Shown piece by piece: positions 1-8,120 of a stretch of 47,418 nucleotides of DNA (position 1 is the stretch's first letter; each line of letters opens with the position of its first letter). Location of the stretch: assembly GCA_029060725.1 (NCBI GenBank), contig JAIDTL010000046.1, positions 1 to 47,418 on the forward strand. The letters are read 5' to 3'. The translations under genes were made by a program, and so were the position numbers. Under the pieces are notes generated by a model. The model was not told where the DNA came from. It saw only the letters and a program-made list of their open reading frames with translations, and searched no databases. The DNA comes from Muribaculaceae bacterium (GTDB taxonomy: Bacteria; Bacteroidota; Bacteroidia; Bacteroidales; Muribaculaceae).

Positions 1-15
1 ACAAAGGGTCGGACC

Positions 16-406
16 ATGCCTAAAAAATTGGGTGGTTATGACCGGAATGGCTGGGTGGTCTTCACCGGAATATCCACTAATCGGAGTAGTCAAGGACCAG
101 ACGGCCTCCGATGTTTGCAACGGCGACGTGTTCATCTTCATAGGGACCAGCCGCAGGCTATGAAGCTTCTGCATGCCGAGGACGGCGGGATTTTTGTACG
201 TCTAGCGTCTAGAGGCGGGGCGCTTCCGCATACCCGAGTACGACGAGTACACAAAAAGCTATCCGATAGAGTGGCGCGACCTGGTGGTAATGGTGGAGGG
301 GATCGCGGAGGATCCGGCCTCGAGACTGCGTAGGCTGCGTGCCGAGCGCACTACTATCATGTCTGAGAAATTGCTCCCACATGTAGGGAAAAAGCCGTTT
401 AAATAG
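16..406 (+). pseudogene. IS66 family TnpB (Orf2) accessory protein, frameshifted
   Basis: Pieces of a TnpB protein can be read in different frames. Around 94-174 the frame gives VKDQTASDVCNGDVFIFIG followed by TSRR, the conserved TnpB core. A frameshift near 172 moves to MKLLHAEDGGIFV. Another near 205 moves to RLEAGRFRIPEYDEYTKSYP, which runs on to VGKKPFK and a stop at 404-406. TnpB is an IS66 accessory protein of about 110-120 residues whose exact biochemical role is unsettled. The gene is clearly inactive, since at least two indels interrupt it. Its upstream part lies at the window edge, so the true start is not visible. Confidence 0.75.
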
Positions 407-457
407 TTACGTATATCATTGATTTCTCGTATCTTTGCAACATAAAACCAGCAGCCT

Positions 458-540
458 ATGACGACCGAAGAGATACTTCTGCAGACAGTGTCCTCGTTGA
501 CGAAGACCAACGAGGAACAGGGCCGTCAGATAGCTGAGCC
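458..540 (+). pseudogene. IS66 transposase TnpC, N-terminal fragment only
   Basis: The ATG at 458 opens a frame beginning MTTEEILLQTVSSLTKTNEE and continuing QGRQIAE, the N-terminal coiled-coil start typical of IS66 TnpC transposases from Bacteroidales. After 27 codons the IS66 similarity ends, and the same frame continues into the C-terminal end of an EEP nuclease until 673. The catalytic DDE domain and the zinc finger are absent. A likely promoter -7 box (TATCTTTG, about 429-436) lies just before it, so the fused 71-codon frame could still be transcribed. Confidence 0.7.
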
Positions 541-673
541 TTTTCACATAGACCATCGCTTTGCTGCTCCAGAGATAGTAAAGAAAATGACAATTCAGGC
601 CCGATGGCAATGGTTGGCACTAAGCGATCACTTACCTATTGAAATTGAACTTAATAATCTTTTTGAGAAATGA
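541..673 (+). pseudogene. EEP (endonuclease/exonuclease/phosphatase) family, C-terminal fragment
   Basis: The end of the frame reads HIDHRFAAPEIVKKM followed by WQWLALSDHLPIEIEL. The SDHLP motif with a preceding D-x-x-F is the C-terminal catalytic signature of the EEP nuclease fold, in which the final Asp-His pair is catalytic. Everything upstream in that domain is missing and is replaced by the IS66 transposase start. The fragment ends at TGA 671-673, which overlaps the ATG of the next EEP-like remnant. It cannot be an active enzyme. The family call rests on the short motif and on the neighbour. Confidence 0.55.
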
Positions 674-956
674 AGATACTGAGTTGGAATGTAAACGGTG
701 TGAAGGCGCGTCTGGAGGCTATAAATCGGCTGGTTGGTTAGTTTGGGCCTGAACTGATGTACTTCCATAAAGTTCGAAAGAAAGGAGCTTTTCTGACGCA
801 GATCCTCGGGTATATGGGTTGGCTTTTGATTATGGATGACGGTCTTTTCGGTGGAGTCAGAATATCTGAGTGCTCTGAATATCAGTTTGGCTATAAACAC
901 TATGTCAAATTATAGACGTTGGCAAATATATTGTCAAACTTAACGACTGGAACTAA
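670..956 (+). pseudogene. Exonuclease III-like (EEP family), N-terminal fragment, broken
   Basis: From ATG 670 the frame reads MKILSWNVNGVKARLEAINR, the exact N-terminal style of exodeoxyribonuclease III, whose first strand carries the metal-binding Asn in SWNVNG. A TAG at 739-741 stops it after 23 codons. The same frame then continues with FGPELMYFHKVRKKGAFLTQ and MDDGLFGGV, as in EEP proteins, up to 915. A possible last piece in another frame ends at 956 (IIDVGKYIVKLNDWN, 909-953). The gene is inactivated by the nonsense codon, and most of the catalytic domain is absent. Confidence 0.6.
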
Positions 957-968
957 ATATTAAGCACG

Positions 969-2017
969 ATGAAAGAAGATAAAGTTATAATTCCGATTTC
1001 TAAAGATTTAGTCTATGATGTACGACAGATCATCGAGAATGGCCTTCAGCAGGCATTCTTTTCGACAAGTGCCATTGCGCTTGCTACCTATTGGAATATC
1101 GGTCGGCGAATAGGCGAAGAGGAACAAAAAGGTAATATCCGCGCTGAATAAGGTACTCGGCTTATTGCAAAATTAGCGGAGAATCTTACCCTTGAATTTG
1201 GAACCGGTTATAATAAGAGAAACTTAGCATACTACCGTCAATTCTACTTAACATTCAAGGATTTGGAGATTTTGCACACACGTGTGCAAAATTTGACAGG
1301 AGTCATATCCGAAGATTGTTGTCTGTGGCTGATGAAGAGTCAAGGAATTTGTATCTGATGCAAGCTTCGGAAGATATGTGGAGTGTAAAAACTCTCGATA
1401 GAAATATCAACTCCCAGTATTACGAGCGCCGTCTTGCCGAACAGAGGAAACATCCGAAGGAGGTGCTTCCGAATGCTATCGCACCATATAAGGAGTCTGA
1501 CCCGTTGGAGTATATCAAGAATCCGACCGTGGCGGAGTTTATGGGATTTCAGCGTGACACTAAATACTCAGAATCAGAACTCGAACAGGCACTGATTGAC
1601 AATCTCGAAAAATTCATTCTCGAACTCGGTAGAGGATTTGCTTTTGTTGAACGTCAGCAACACATTACAACTGAACTGGATGATTTCTATATCGACCTTG
1701 TCTTCTATAACTTCCGCATGAAACGGTTTGTGATTTTTGAGTTGAAAACCCACAGGATGAACCACGGAGATGTAGGACAGTTAGATATGTATGTCAGAAT
1801 GTACGATGACCTGATGAAAGACCCAGACGACAACCCCACAATCGGCGTACTTCTATGCACTGATACGGACTATACCATTGCTAAGTATTCTGTTCTGAAC
1901 GATAGCAATCAACTGTTTGCTGCCAAATATATGACGTATATGCCGACAAAGGAAGAGTTGCGTCGTGAGATTGAACGACAGAAACAATTTTTCCTCGATC
2001 ACCATAAAGATAATTGA
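969..2017 (+). pseudogene. DUF1016 / YhcG-type PD-(D/E)XK nuclease, inactivated
   Basis: The two halves of a DUF1016 protein are visible. The N-terminal DUF1016 domain starts at ATG 969 and contains TYWNIGRRIGEEEQKGN. A TAA at 1149-1151 replaces the usual Tyr codon of AEYGTRL. The same frame continues to LHTRVQNLT near 1296. There one T appears to be missing (ACA-GG-AGT instead of ACA-TGG-AGT for the conserved TWSH), which shifts the frame. The second half then runs from SHIRRLLSVADEE to the stop at 2015-2017. It keeps the C-terminal nuclease core, including ELDDFYIDLVFYN and FELKT. Homologues are about 340-350 residues and are often found beside restriction or mobile genes. Two lesions make it a pseudogene unless one is a sequencing error. 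Confidence 0.85.
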
Positions 2018-2027
2018 CAATAAATAA

Positions 2028-2062
2028 AAGGAGGGTAGCAGGAAAGCTACCCTCCTTCTATT
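2028..2062. terminator. Bidirectional rho-independent terminator
   Basis: A 12-bp perfect stem is formed by AAGGAGGGTAGC (2028-2039) and GCTACCCTCCTT (2046-2057) with a 6-nt loop. On the minus strand it is followed by TTTTATTTATTG, which suits termination of dnaK. On the plus strand the tail is T-rich and could also stop readthrough from the DUF1016 remnant. Confidence 0.85.
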
Positions 2063-2084
2063 TGGAGTTTATTCTTTTTCTTAT

Positions 2085-3977
2085 TTACTTCACTTCTTCG
2101 AAATCAACGTCTGTGACGTCTTTTTCATCGGGGTTAGGAGCCTGTTGCTGAGCACCCGCACCTGCTGCACCAGCCTGCTGCTGTGCTGCGTAGATGTCCT
2201 GTGCGGCTGCCTGAAGTGCATCGCTAAGAGCCTTTTCAGCTGAGTCGATGTCTTCTACAAGCTGCTGTTTATGAACTTCTTTCAAACGATCAAGAGCTGC
2301 ATTCACCGGAGCAAGTTTATCTGCCGGAATCTTGTCGCCAAGTTCTTTAAGCTGCTTCTCTGTCTGGAAGATCATAGAGTCAGCGTGGTTGAGCTTGTCT
2401 ACACGTTCCTTAGCCTTCTTGTCAGCTGCTTCGTTTGCCTTAGCTTCATCACGCATACGGTTGATTTCAGCTTCAGTAAGACCGGAAGAAGCCTCGATAC
2501 GGATTGACTGTTCCTTACCAGTAGCCTTATCCTTTGCAGTCACGTTAAGGATACCGTTGGCGTCAACCTCAAATGTAACTTCAATCTGCGGAACACCACG
2601 TGGTGCCGGTGCAATACCACCAAGGTTGAATTCACCAAGGAGTTTGTTGTCGGCTGCCATAGGACGCTCACCCTGAAGAACGCGGATTGTTACCTCGGGC
2701 TGATTGTCAGCTGCAGTAGAGAATGTCTCGCTCTTACGAGTCGGAATTGTAGTGTTTGCGTCGATAAGCTTAGTCATCACGCCACCCATAGTCTCGATAC
2801 CGATTGACAATGGAACGACATCAAGAAGAAGCACATCCTTTACATCACCGCTAAGTACACCACCCTGGATAGCTGCACCGATTGCAACAACCTCATCAGG
2901 GTTGACAGACTTATTAGGTTCTTTTCCGAAGATTTGTTTTACTTTCTCCTGAATAGCAGGTATACGAGTAGAACCACCTACGAGGATCACTTCATTGATT
3001 TCGCTTGCGCTAAGACCGGCATCCTTAAGAGCCTGGATACATGGAGCTGCCACAGCATCAATAAGTTTCTCAGAAAGCTGCTCAAACTTAGCACGAGTCA
3101 GAGTCTTTACAAGGTGCTTCGGACCGGAAGCAGTTGCAGTAATATAAGGAAGGTTGATTTCAGTAGATGTAGAGCTTGAAAGTTCCACCTTAGCTTTCTC
3201 AGCTGCTTCTTTAAGACGCTGCATAGCCATCGGATCCTGACGAAGATCTACACCCTCATCTTTCTTAAACTCATCAGCGAGCCAGTCGATAATAACGTGG
3301 TCGAAGTCATCGCCACCAAGGTGAGTGTCACCATTAGTTGACTTAACCTCAAATACGCCATCACCAAGTTCGAGGATAGAGATATCGAATGTACCGCCAC
3401 CAAGGTCGAAGACAGCGATCTTCTGCTCAGTCTGGCTCTTGTCAAGACCGTAAGCAAGGGCAGCTGCAGTCGGTTCGTTGACAATACGACGTACCTTAAG
3501 ACCAGCAATCTCACCGGCTTCCTTAGTAGCCTGACGCTGAGAATCGTCGAAGTAAGCAGGCACTGTGATGACTGCCTCTGTCACTTCTTGACCAAGATAA
3601 TCCTCAGCCGTCTTCTTCATCTTCTGAAGAATCATAGCAGAAATCTCCTGCGGAGTATAGTCTCTGCCATCGATATCTACCTTCGGAATATCATTCTGGC
3701 AAACTACTTTATAAGGAACACGCTTGATCTCGTCTTCAACCTGAGAGCATTTCTCACCCATGAAGCGCTTGATCGAATAGATAGTTCTTGTCGGATTGGT
3801 GACAGCCTGACGCTTTGCAGGATCACCAACTTTTCTTTCGCCACCGTCTACAAATGCTACTACAGAAGGAGTAGTGTTACGGCCTTCGGCGTTAGGTATT
3901 ACAACAGGGTCTTTACCTTCAAGTACGGCAACACAACTGTTTGTGGTGCCAAGGTCAATACCAATAATCTTTCCCAT
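2085..3977 (-). CDS. dnaK: Molecular chaperone DnaK (Hsp70)
   Basis: This is a full-length 630-residue Hsp70. It uses ATP to bind and release unfolded polypeptides in the cytoplasm, working with DnaJ and GrpE. The nucleotide-binding domain begins [16 protein letters not shown] and includes the [11 protein letters not shown] phosphate-binding motif and the [12 protein letters not shown] segment. The substrate-binding domain follows from about residue 380, and the C terminus is the usual Ala/Gln-rich tail ending [11 protein letters not shown]. The gene stands alone: grpE and dnaJ are not in this window, as is common in Bacteroidales. The 351-bp gap to the divergent spt gene has no CIRCE operator (TTAGCACTC-N9-GAGTGCTAA). 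A minus-strand TAATTTTG (4192-4185) is a weak promoter candidate with a short 15-nt spacer to a TTTG. Confidence 0.97.
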   Translation of the reverse strand: MGKIIGIDLGTTNSCVAVLEGKDPVVIPNAEGRNTTPSVVAFVDGGERKVGDPAKRQAVTNPTRTIYSIKRFMGEKCSQVEDEIKRVPYKVVCQNDIPKVDIDGRDYTPQEISAMILQKMKKTAEDYLGQEVTEAVITVPAYFDDSQRQATKEAGEIAGLKVRRIVNEPTAAALAYGLDKSQTEQKIAVFDLGGGTFDISILELGDGVFEVKSTNGDTHLGGDDFDHVIIDWLADEFKKDEGVDLRQDPMAMQRLKEAAEKAKVELSSSTSTEINLPYITATASGPKHLVKTLTRAKFEQLSEKLIDAVAAPCIQALKDAGLSASEINEVILVGGSTRIPAIQEKVKQIFGKEPNKSVNPDEVVAIGAAIQGGVLSGDVKDVLLLDVVPLSIGIETMGGVMTKLIDANTTIPTRKSETFSTAADNQPEVTIRVLQGERPMAADNKLLGEFNLGGIAPAPRGVPQIEVTFEVDANGILNVTAKDKATGKEQSIRIEASSGLTEAEINRMRDEAKANEAADKKAKERVDKLNHADSMIFQTEKQLKELGDKIPADKLAPVNAALDRLKEVHKQQLVEDIDSAEKALSDALQAAAQDIYAAQQQAGAAGAGAQQQAPNPDEKDVTDVDFEEVK

Positions 3978-4328
3978 GATATTTATTCTTTTTATTTTTT
4001 GTTAATAATTATGTTATTTCTATCTTTTGAGAGTTCTGACGTTTCTTTGTCTGGAAGCTTTCGTCTTTCGCTCTCGTCACTAATATAAACAAATAACGTG
4101 CTAAAAGTTTCACTTTTGAAAAAAAGTCAAGATATTTTATATTAATTTATTATTAATCAATTTATTAAAATAATAATAAAGCATCAAAATTACGTTAAAA
4201 AAGGTGTCAAAATCAGTGACAAAAATGACAAAATCGAAAAAAATAACAAAAAATAACGAAATATTAAGATATTTTTACTAATTTTGCACTCTTAGAGAAT
4301 AATATCCCAATTATAGGGCCCGCCGCAA
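3978..4328. other. AT-rich intergenic region between dnaK and spt
   Basis: The region has divergent genes on both sides and no convincing open reading frame. It is very AT-rich between 4130 and 4260, with repeated TGACAAAA-like stretches. It holds the plus-strand -7 box of spt at 4279-4286 and a weaker minus-strand candidate for dnaK at 4185-4211. No known RNA was recognised. Confidence 0.6.
4279..4286 (+). promoter_or_regulatory. Bacteroidetes -7 box upstream of spt
   Basis: TAATTTTG fits the TAnnTTTG consensus of the primary Bacteroidetes sigma factor. It lies 42 nt upstream of the spt start. No matching TTTG is found at the usual -33 distance, so this is a partial match. Confidence 0.5.
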
Positions 4329-5537
4329 ATGGCGACAACTGATAAAAATATGAAGAAATTACAGGAAAAGCTATCGCAATATGATGCGCCGCAGAAAGCA
4401 AAAGCTGCCGGTGTCTATCCATATTTCCGACCCATCTCAAGTGAGCAGAACACTGAGGTGCTCATGAACGGCAAGAAAGTCCTTATGTTCGGATCCAATT
4501 CCTATATGGGACTCACGAACCACCCCAAAGTAATCGAAGCTGCAGTTGAGGCTACCAAGAAATATGGTACCGGCATGGCCGGAAGCCCATTTCTTAATGG
4601 TACGCTTGACATCCACAAGGAACTTGAAGCTCGAATTGCCGATTATGTTGGTAAGGAAGATGCCATTGTATATTCAACGGGATTTGGCACCAATCTCGGT
4701 GTGGTAAGCACCCTGACTGGACGTGAAGACTACGTAATATGTGACGAACAAGACCATGCGTCAATAGTTGAGGGCAGGAGGCTTTCATTCTCTCAGCCGC
4801 TTAAATACAAGCACAACGACATGGAGTCGCTCGAAAACGTACTCAAAAAGTGTAAGCCAGATAGCATCAAGCTTATCGTCACTGACAGTGTTTTCTCAAT
4901 GGAAGGAGACGTAGCCAAGCTTCCCGAGATGGTAGACTTAGCTAAAAAATATGATGCAAGCCTGATGGTAGACGAAGCTCACGGTATCGGAGTGTTTGGC
5001 AAAGGTGGTAGAGGTGTTGTCAACCACTTCGGATTGACTGACGACGTTGACCTAATCATGGGCACATTCTCCAAGTCTTTTGCATCATTAGGAGGATTCA
5101 TTGCAACCGACAAGGAAATCACAAATTTCCTTCGCCACCATTCAAGAAGCTATATTTTCACCGCTTCCATCACTCCGGCTTCTACTGCTGCTGCTCTTGC
5201 AGCCATGGATATTATGCTTAATGAACCGGAAAGACAGCAGCATCTTTGGGACATTACAAATTATGCTCTCGAAAACTTCCGAGCAATGGGTTGCGAGATC
5301 GGACACACCTCCACTCCTATTATTCCACTTTTCATACGCGATGACTATAAGACATTTAAAGTCACTCGTGATCTACTTGATGAGGGTGTTTTCGTAAATC
5401 CGGTCGTATCTCCAGCCGTTGCTCCGCAAGATACTCTTATACGCTATTCTCTGATGGCTACGCACACCAAAGACCAAGTGACTCGTTCGCTTGAAGCAAT
5501 TCAGAAGGTTTTCAAAAAGCACGAAATCATAAAGTGA
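4329..5537 (+). CDS. spt: Serine palmitoyltransferase (alpha-oxoamine synthase family)
   Basis: This PLP enzyme condenses serine with an acyl-CoA to 3-ketosphinganine, the first step of sphingolipid synthesis, a hallmark of Bacteroidales. The 402-residue sequence has the alpha-oxoamine synthase layout: GSNSYMGLTNHP near residue 55, a substrate-site His in DEQDHASI (about 143), VDEAHGIG (Asp about 215), and the Schiff-base lysine in GTFSKSFASLGG (about 249). Close relatives are KBL and BioF, which form AON or aminoketobutyrate. The N-terminal part (KLSQYDAPQKAKAAGVYPYF) resembles the Bacteroides sphingolipid enzyme more than either, so spt is preferred. The stop overlaps the tgt start (GTGA), suggesting coupled translation. 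Confidence 0.85.
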   Translation: MATTDKNMKKLQEKLSQYDAPQKAKAAGVYPYFRPISSEQNTEVLMNGKKVLMFGSNSYMGLTNHPKVIEAAVEATKKYGTGMAGSPFLNGTLDIHKELEARIADYVGKEDAIVYSTGFGTNLGVVSTLTGREDYVICDEQDHASIVEGRRLSFSQPLKYKHNDMESLENVLKKCKPDSIKLIVTDSVFSMEGDVAKLPEMVDLAKKYDASLMVDEAHGIGVFGKGGRGVVNHFGLTDDVDLIMGTFSKSFASLGGFIATDKEITNFLRHHSRSYIFTASITPASTAAALAAMDIMLNEPERQQHLWDITNYALENFRAMGCEIGHTSTPIIPLFIRDDYKTFKVTRDLLDEGVFVNPVVSPAVAPQDTLIRYSLMATHTKDQVTRSLEAIQKVFKKHEIIK

Positions 5538-6673
5538 GAGCACTTGAATTCCAAGTTCAGCATACCTGCCCCGGCACTTCTGCCAGGGCAGGCTTAATTA
5601 CTACCGCACACGGAGAGATTGAGACACCCATATTCATGCCGGTCGGGACAGTCGGAAGCGTGAAGGCCGTACATCAACACGAACTTAGAGATGACATTAA
5701 GGCTCAGATAATCCTTGGAAATACCTATCATCTTTATCTTCGTCCGGGACTCGAAATCATTCGTCAGGCGGGAGGACTTCACAAATTCAACGGTTGGGAA
5801 CTCCCTATCCTCACTGATTCAGGTGGGTTTCAGGTGTTCTCATTGTCAGGAAATAGGAAACTGACTGAGGAGGGTGCCCATTTTCGCAGCCATATAGATG
5901 GCAGCAAGCATCTTTTCACCCCTGAAGGTGTAGTCGACATTCAGCGTGTAATAGGAGCTGACATAATGATGGCACTTGATGAGTGTCCTCCCGGCGACTC
6001 AGATTATGAATATGCAAAACTATCTCTCGGACTGACGCTACGCTGGCTGAAGCGCGGTTGGAAACAATACAATGAAACGGAAGGTCTTTACGGTTACCGC
6101 CAAACTTTTTTCCCTATAGTGCAAGGATGTGTGTATCCTGAACTTCGAAGAGAATCTTCTAAATTTGTAGCAGATCTGGGAGCCGATGGAAATGCCATCG
6201 GAGGGCTTGCTGTCGGCGAACCTACAGAAAAGATGTATGAGATGATTGAAATCGTCAACGACATCCTACCTGCCGACCGTCCGAGATATCTCATGGGTGT
6301 CGGGACACCAGCCAATATTTTGGAAGCAATAGACAGAGGTGTAGACATGATGGATTGCGTGATGCCGACACGAAACGGAAGAAACGGAATGCTATTCACA
6401 CGCAATGGCATAATGAATATGCGCAATAAGAAATGGGCGGATGATTTCTCACCTCTTGATCCAGGGGGAGCAACATACGTCGATGAAGCATACTCAAAAG
6501 CATACGTGCGACATCTTTTCATTGCCAACGAACTGCTCGCCATGCAGATTGCAAGCATCCACAACCTTGGTTTCTATCTCTGGCTCGTAGGAGAAGCAAG
6601 GCGGCATATTATGGTCGGAGATTTTCCCTCTTGGAAACGAGATATGATCGAAAGGGTAACACACAGAATGTGA
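5534..6673 (+). CDS. tgt: tRNA-guanine transglycosylase (queuine/preQ1 tRNA-ribosyltransferase)
   Basis: The enzyme exchanges guanine 34 of GUN-anticodon tRNAs for preQ1 on the way to queuosine. The 379-residue protein starts at GTG 5534, overlapping the spt stop. The general-base Asp is in ILTDSGGFQVFSL (D95), and the nucleophilic Asp is in GVDMMDCVMPTRNGRNG (D274). The base-recognition segment GGLAVGEP is present. The zinc site is odd: where the classical enzyme has C-x-C-x2-C, this one has GGATYVD (about 311-317), although the fourth ligand, His of SIHN (343), is kept. The protein otherwise looks complete, so activity is expected. The permease gene follows after 42 nt, a common tgt-lptF/G arrangement in this phylum. 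Confidence 0.95.
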   Translation: MRALEFQVQHTCPGTSARAGLITTAHGEIETPIFMPVGTVGSVKAVHQHELRDDIKAQIILGNTYHLYLRPGLEIIRQAGGLHKFNGWELPILTDSGGFQVFSLSGNRKLTEEGAHFRSHIDGSKHLFTPEGVVDIQRVIGADIMMALDECPPGDSDYEYAKLSLGLTLRWLKRGWKQYNETEGLYGYRQTFFPIVQGCVYPELRRESSKFVADLGADGNAIGGLAVGEPTEKMYEMIEIVNDILPADRPRYLMGVGTPANILEAIDRGVDMMDCVMPTRNGRNGMLFTRNGIMNMRNKKWADDFSPLDPGGATYVDEAYSKAYVRHLFIANELLAMQIASIHNLGFYLWLVGEARRHIMVGDFPSWKRDMIERVTHRM

Positions 6674-6715
6674 CGCCTTTCGAATTTCGAATGTTGAATG
6701 TTGATTTCTTAAGGT

Positions 6716-7987
6716 ATGACTGAAGATTCAAGCAATACACTTGAAAATAAACAGATAGATCAAGATGAAATCATCCTCAACGAGGAGATTTCTGAAATTG
6801 TGCCAGACTTAAATGAACCATCTGACACTGACTTGATTGTGTCTGTCGAGCCATCAGACCAACCGAAGAGACCCACAAAGAAACGCAGAGCATTCAAATT
6901 CTCCAATCCTCTGACCATCATCGACAGATACATTCTCGGAAAATTCTTAGGCACATATTTTCTTGCCACATTGCTAATGCTTCTTGTCATAGCAATGTTT
7001 GATACCACTGAAAAACTCGACGCTTTTCTTGTGGCCCCTCTAAAGGAAACACTTTTCGACTATTTTGCATCTTTCCTTCCTTATTTTGCCAATCAGCTCT
7101 CCCCTCTCTTTGTCTTCATTTCAGTGATTTTTTTCACTACCAAGCTTGCTGATAATTCTGAAATCATTGCGATGGTATCAAGCGGCATCACCTTCCGAAG
7201 GCTTTTGCGACCTTATATGTTAGGAGCCGCCATCATTGCAGCCTTGACGTTTGCGCTCTCAAACTATATTATACCACCTACCAACGTCAATCGTATAGCA
7301 TATACTAATAAGTATGTAAAAAACAGAGCTGTAGAATACGGCACCAACATTCAGCTGATGGTGCGTCCCGGAGAAGTGGCTTATTTTGGAAGATTCGATA
7401 ATACGACAAAAAATGGATATCGCTTTTCCCTGGATAAATTCAATGACAAGGAAATTATTTCGAGACTTACGGCAAGCTCGGTAGAATATGACTCTACTCG
7501 CCAGTATCATTGGAAACTAAAAGACTTTATGATAAGGGATTTCGACGGAATGAATGAAAAAATTCGTAAAGGGTCATCTCTTGATACGATTATTCCAATC
7601 GAACCCAAAGACTTTCTCATTTCAGTCAACGACCAAGAGACACTGACCACGCCGCAACTCGCAGAATACATAAGAAAGCAGAAAATGCGTGGAGTCGCAA
7701 ATATCAAAAATTTTGAGATAGAAAAGGAAAAAAGACTGGCAGAGACAGCCGCTGCCTTCATATTGACACTCATTGGAATGTCTCTTTCTGCAAAAAAAGT
7801 CAAAGGTGGAATGGGACTAAATATTGGAATAGGGCTTGCTCTCAGCTTCAGCTATATCCTTTTCAGTACCATCACATCTTCTTTTGCCATCAATGGATAT
7901 ACCTCCCCGGCTGTGGCCATGCAGATTCCTAATATAGTATATCTCATCATTGGCATCGTACTCTACCGCAGAGCCTCAAAATTCTGA
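6716..7987 (+). CDS. LptF/LptG family permease (lipopolysaccharide export)
   Basis: This is a YjgP/YjgQ-type inner-membrane subunit of the Lpt transporter, which extracts LPS from the inner membrane and feeds it to the periplasmic bridge. The first helix region (about 80-105) reads YFLATLLMLLVIAMFD, followed by further helices near 125-150 and 170-190. A periplasmic beta-jellyroll region comes next (about 200-300), then three C-terminal helices. The N terminus carries about 70 acidic, Ser/Thr/Glu-rich residues before the family domain, which is longer than usual. No later ATG fits, because the next Met lies within the first helix. LptF and LptG cannot be told apart here. Confidence 0.88.
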   Translation: MTEDSSNTLENKQIDQDEIILNEEISEIVPDLNEPSDTDLIVSVEPSDQPKRPTKKRRAFKFSNPLTIIDRYILGKFLGTYFLATLLMLLVIAMFDTTEKLDAFLVAPLKETLFDYFASFLPYFANQLSPLFVFISVIFFTTKLADNSEIIAMVSSGITFRRLLRPYMLGAAIIAALTFALSNYIIPPTNVNRIAYTNKYVKNRAVEYGTNIQLMVRPGEVAYFGRFDNTTKNGYRFSLDKFNDKEIISRLTASSVEYDSTRQYHWKLKDFMIRDFDGMNEKIRKGSSLDTIIPIEPKDFLISVNDQETLTTPQLAEYIRKQKMRGVANIKNFEIEKEKRLAETAAAFILTLIGMSLSAKKVKGGMGLNIGIGLALSFSYILFSTITSSFAINGYTSPAVAMQIPNIVYLIIGIVLYRRASKF

Positions 7988-8007
7988 CAAAAAAACCACT
8001 TTTTCAT

Positions 8008-8038
8008 TTTGAAGATACAGATTATTTTTGTAATTTTG
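8008..8038 (+). promoter_or_regulatory. Promoter of the acyltransferase-phosphoesterase-folK operon
   Basis: TTTG at 8008-8011 and TAATTTTG at 8031-8038 are separated by 19 nt, a full match to the Bacteroidetes housekeeping promoter. A leader of roughly 75 nt follows, with a small hairpin (GACGG 8080-8084 with CCGTC 8091-8095). Confidence 0.8.
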
Positions 8039-8120
8039 CAAAAAAGGTTTTTTATAGCCCAAAAGTTTAATATTCAGTAGACGGTTTTCGCCGTCGACAC
8101 AAAATACAAGTAGTGTTGTG

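Larger units (their letters stand above)
1..540 (+). mobile_element. Decayed IS66-family element (remnant)
   Basis: The left end of the window carries remains of an IS66-type insertion sequence in the usual gene order: a broken TnpB (Orf2) gene, then the first 27 codons of the large TnpC transposase. The element continues to the left of the window. On the right it stops abruptly near position 539, where the transposase reading frame runs into an unrelated nuclease fragment. No intact transposase gene is present, so it should not move by itself. The terminal inverted repeats could not be identified. Confidence 0.75.

Noticed and set aside
1272..1291. Near-palindrome TTGCACACACGTGTGCAA in the DUF1016 remnant
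   Set aside because: It lies in the codons for the conserved LHTRVQN motif, so the symmetry is explained by coding sequence.
3978..4328. Search for CIRCE or other heat-shock operator before dnaK
   Set aside because: No inverted repeat of the right form was found; regulation cannot be inferred from the sequence by eye.
6676..6712. Short direct repeats (TTTCGAATTTCGAATG, GTTGAATGTTGA) between tgt and the permease
   Set aside because: Simple low-complexity intergenic sequence; nothing to support a function.
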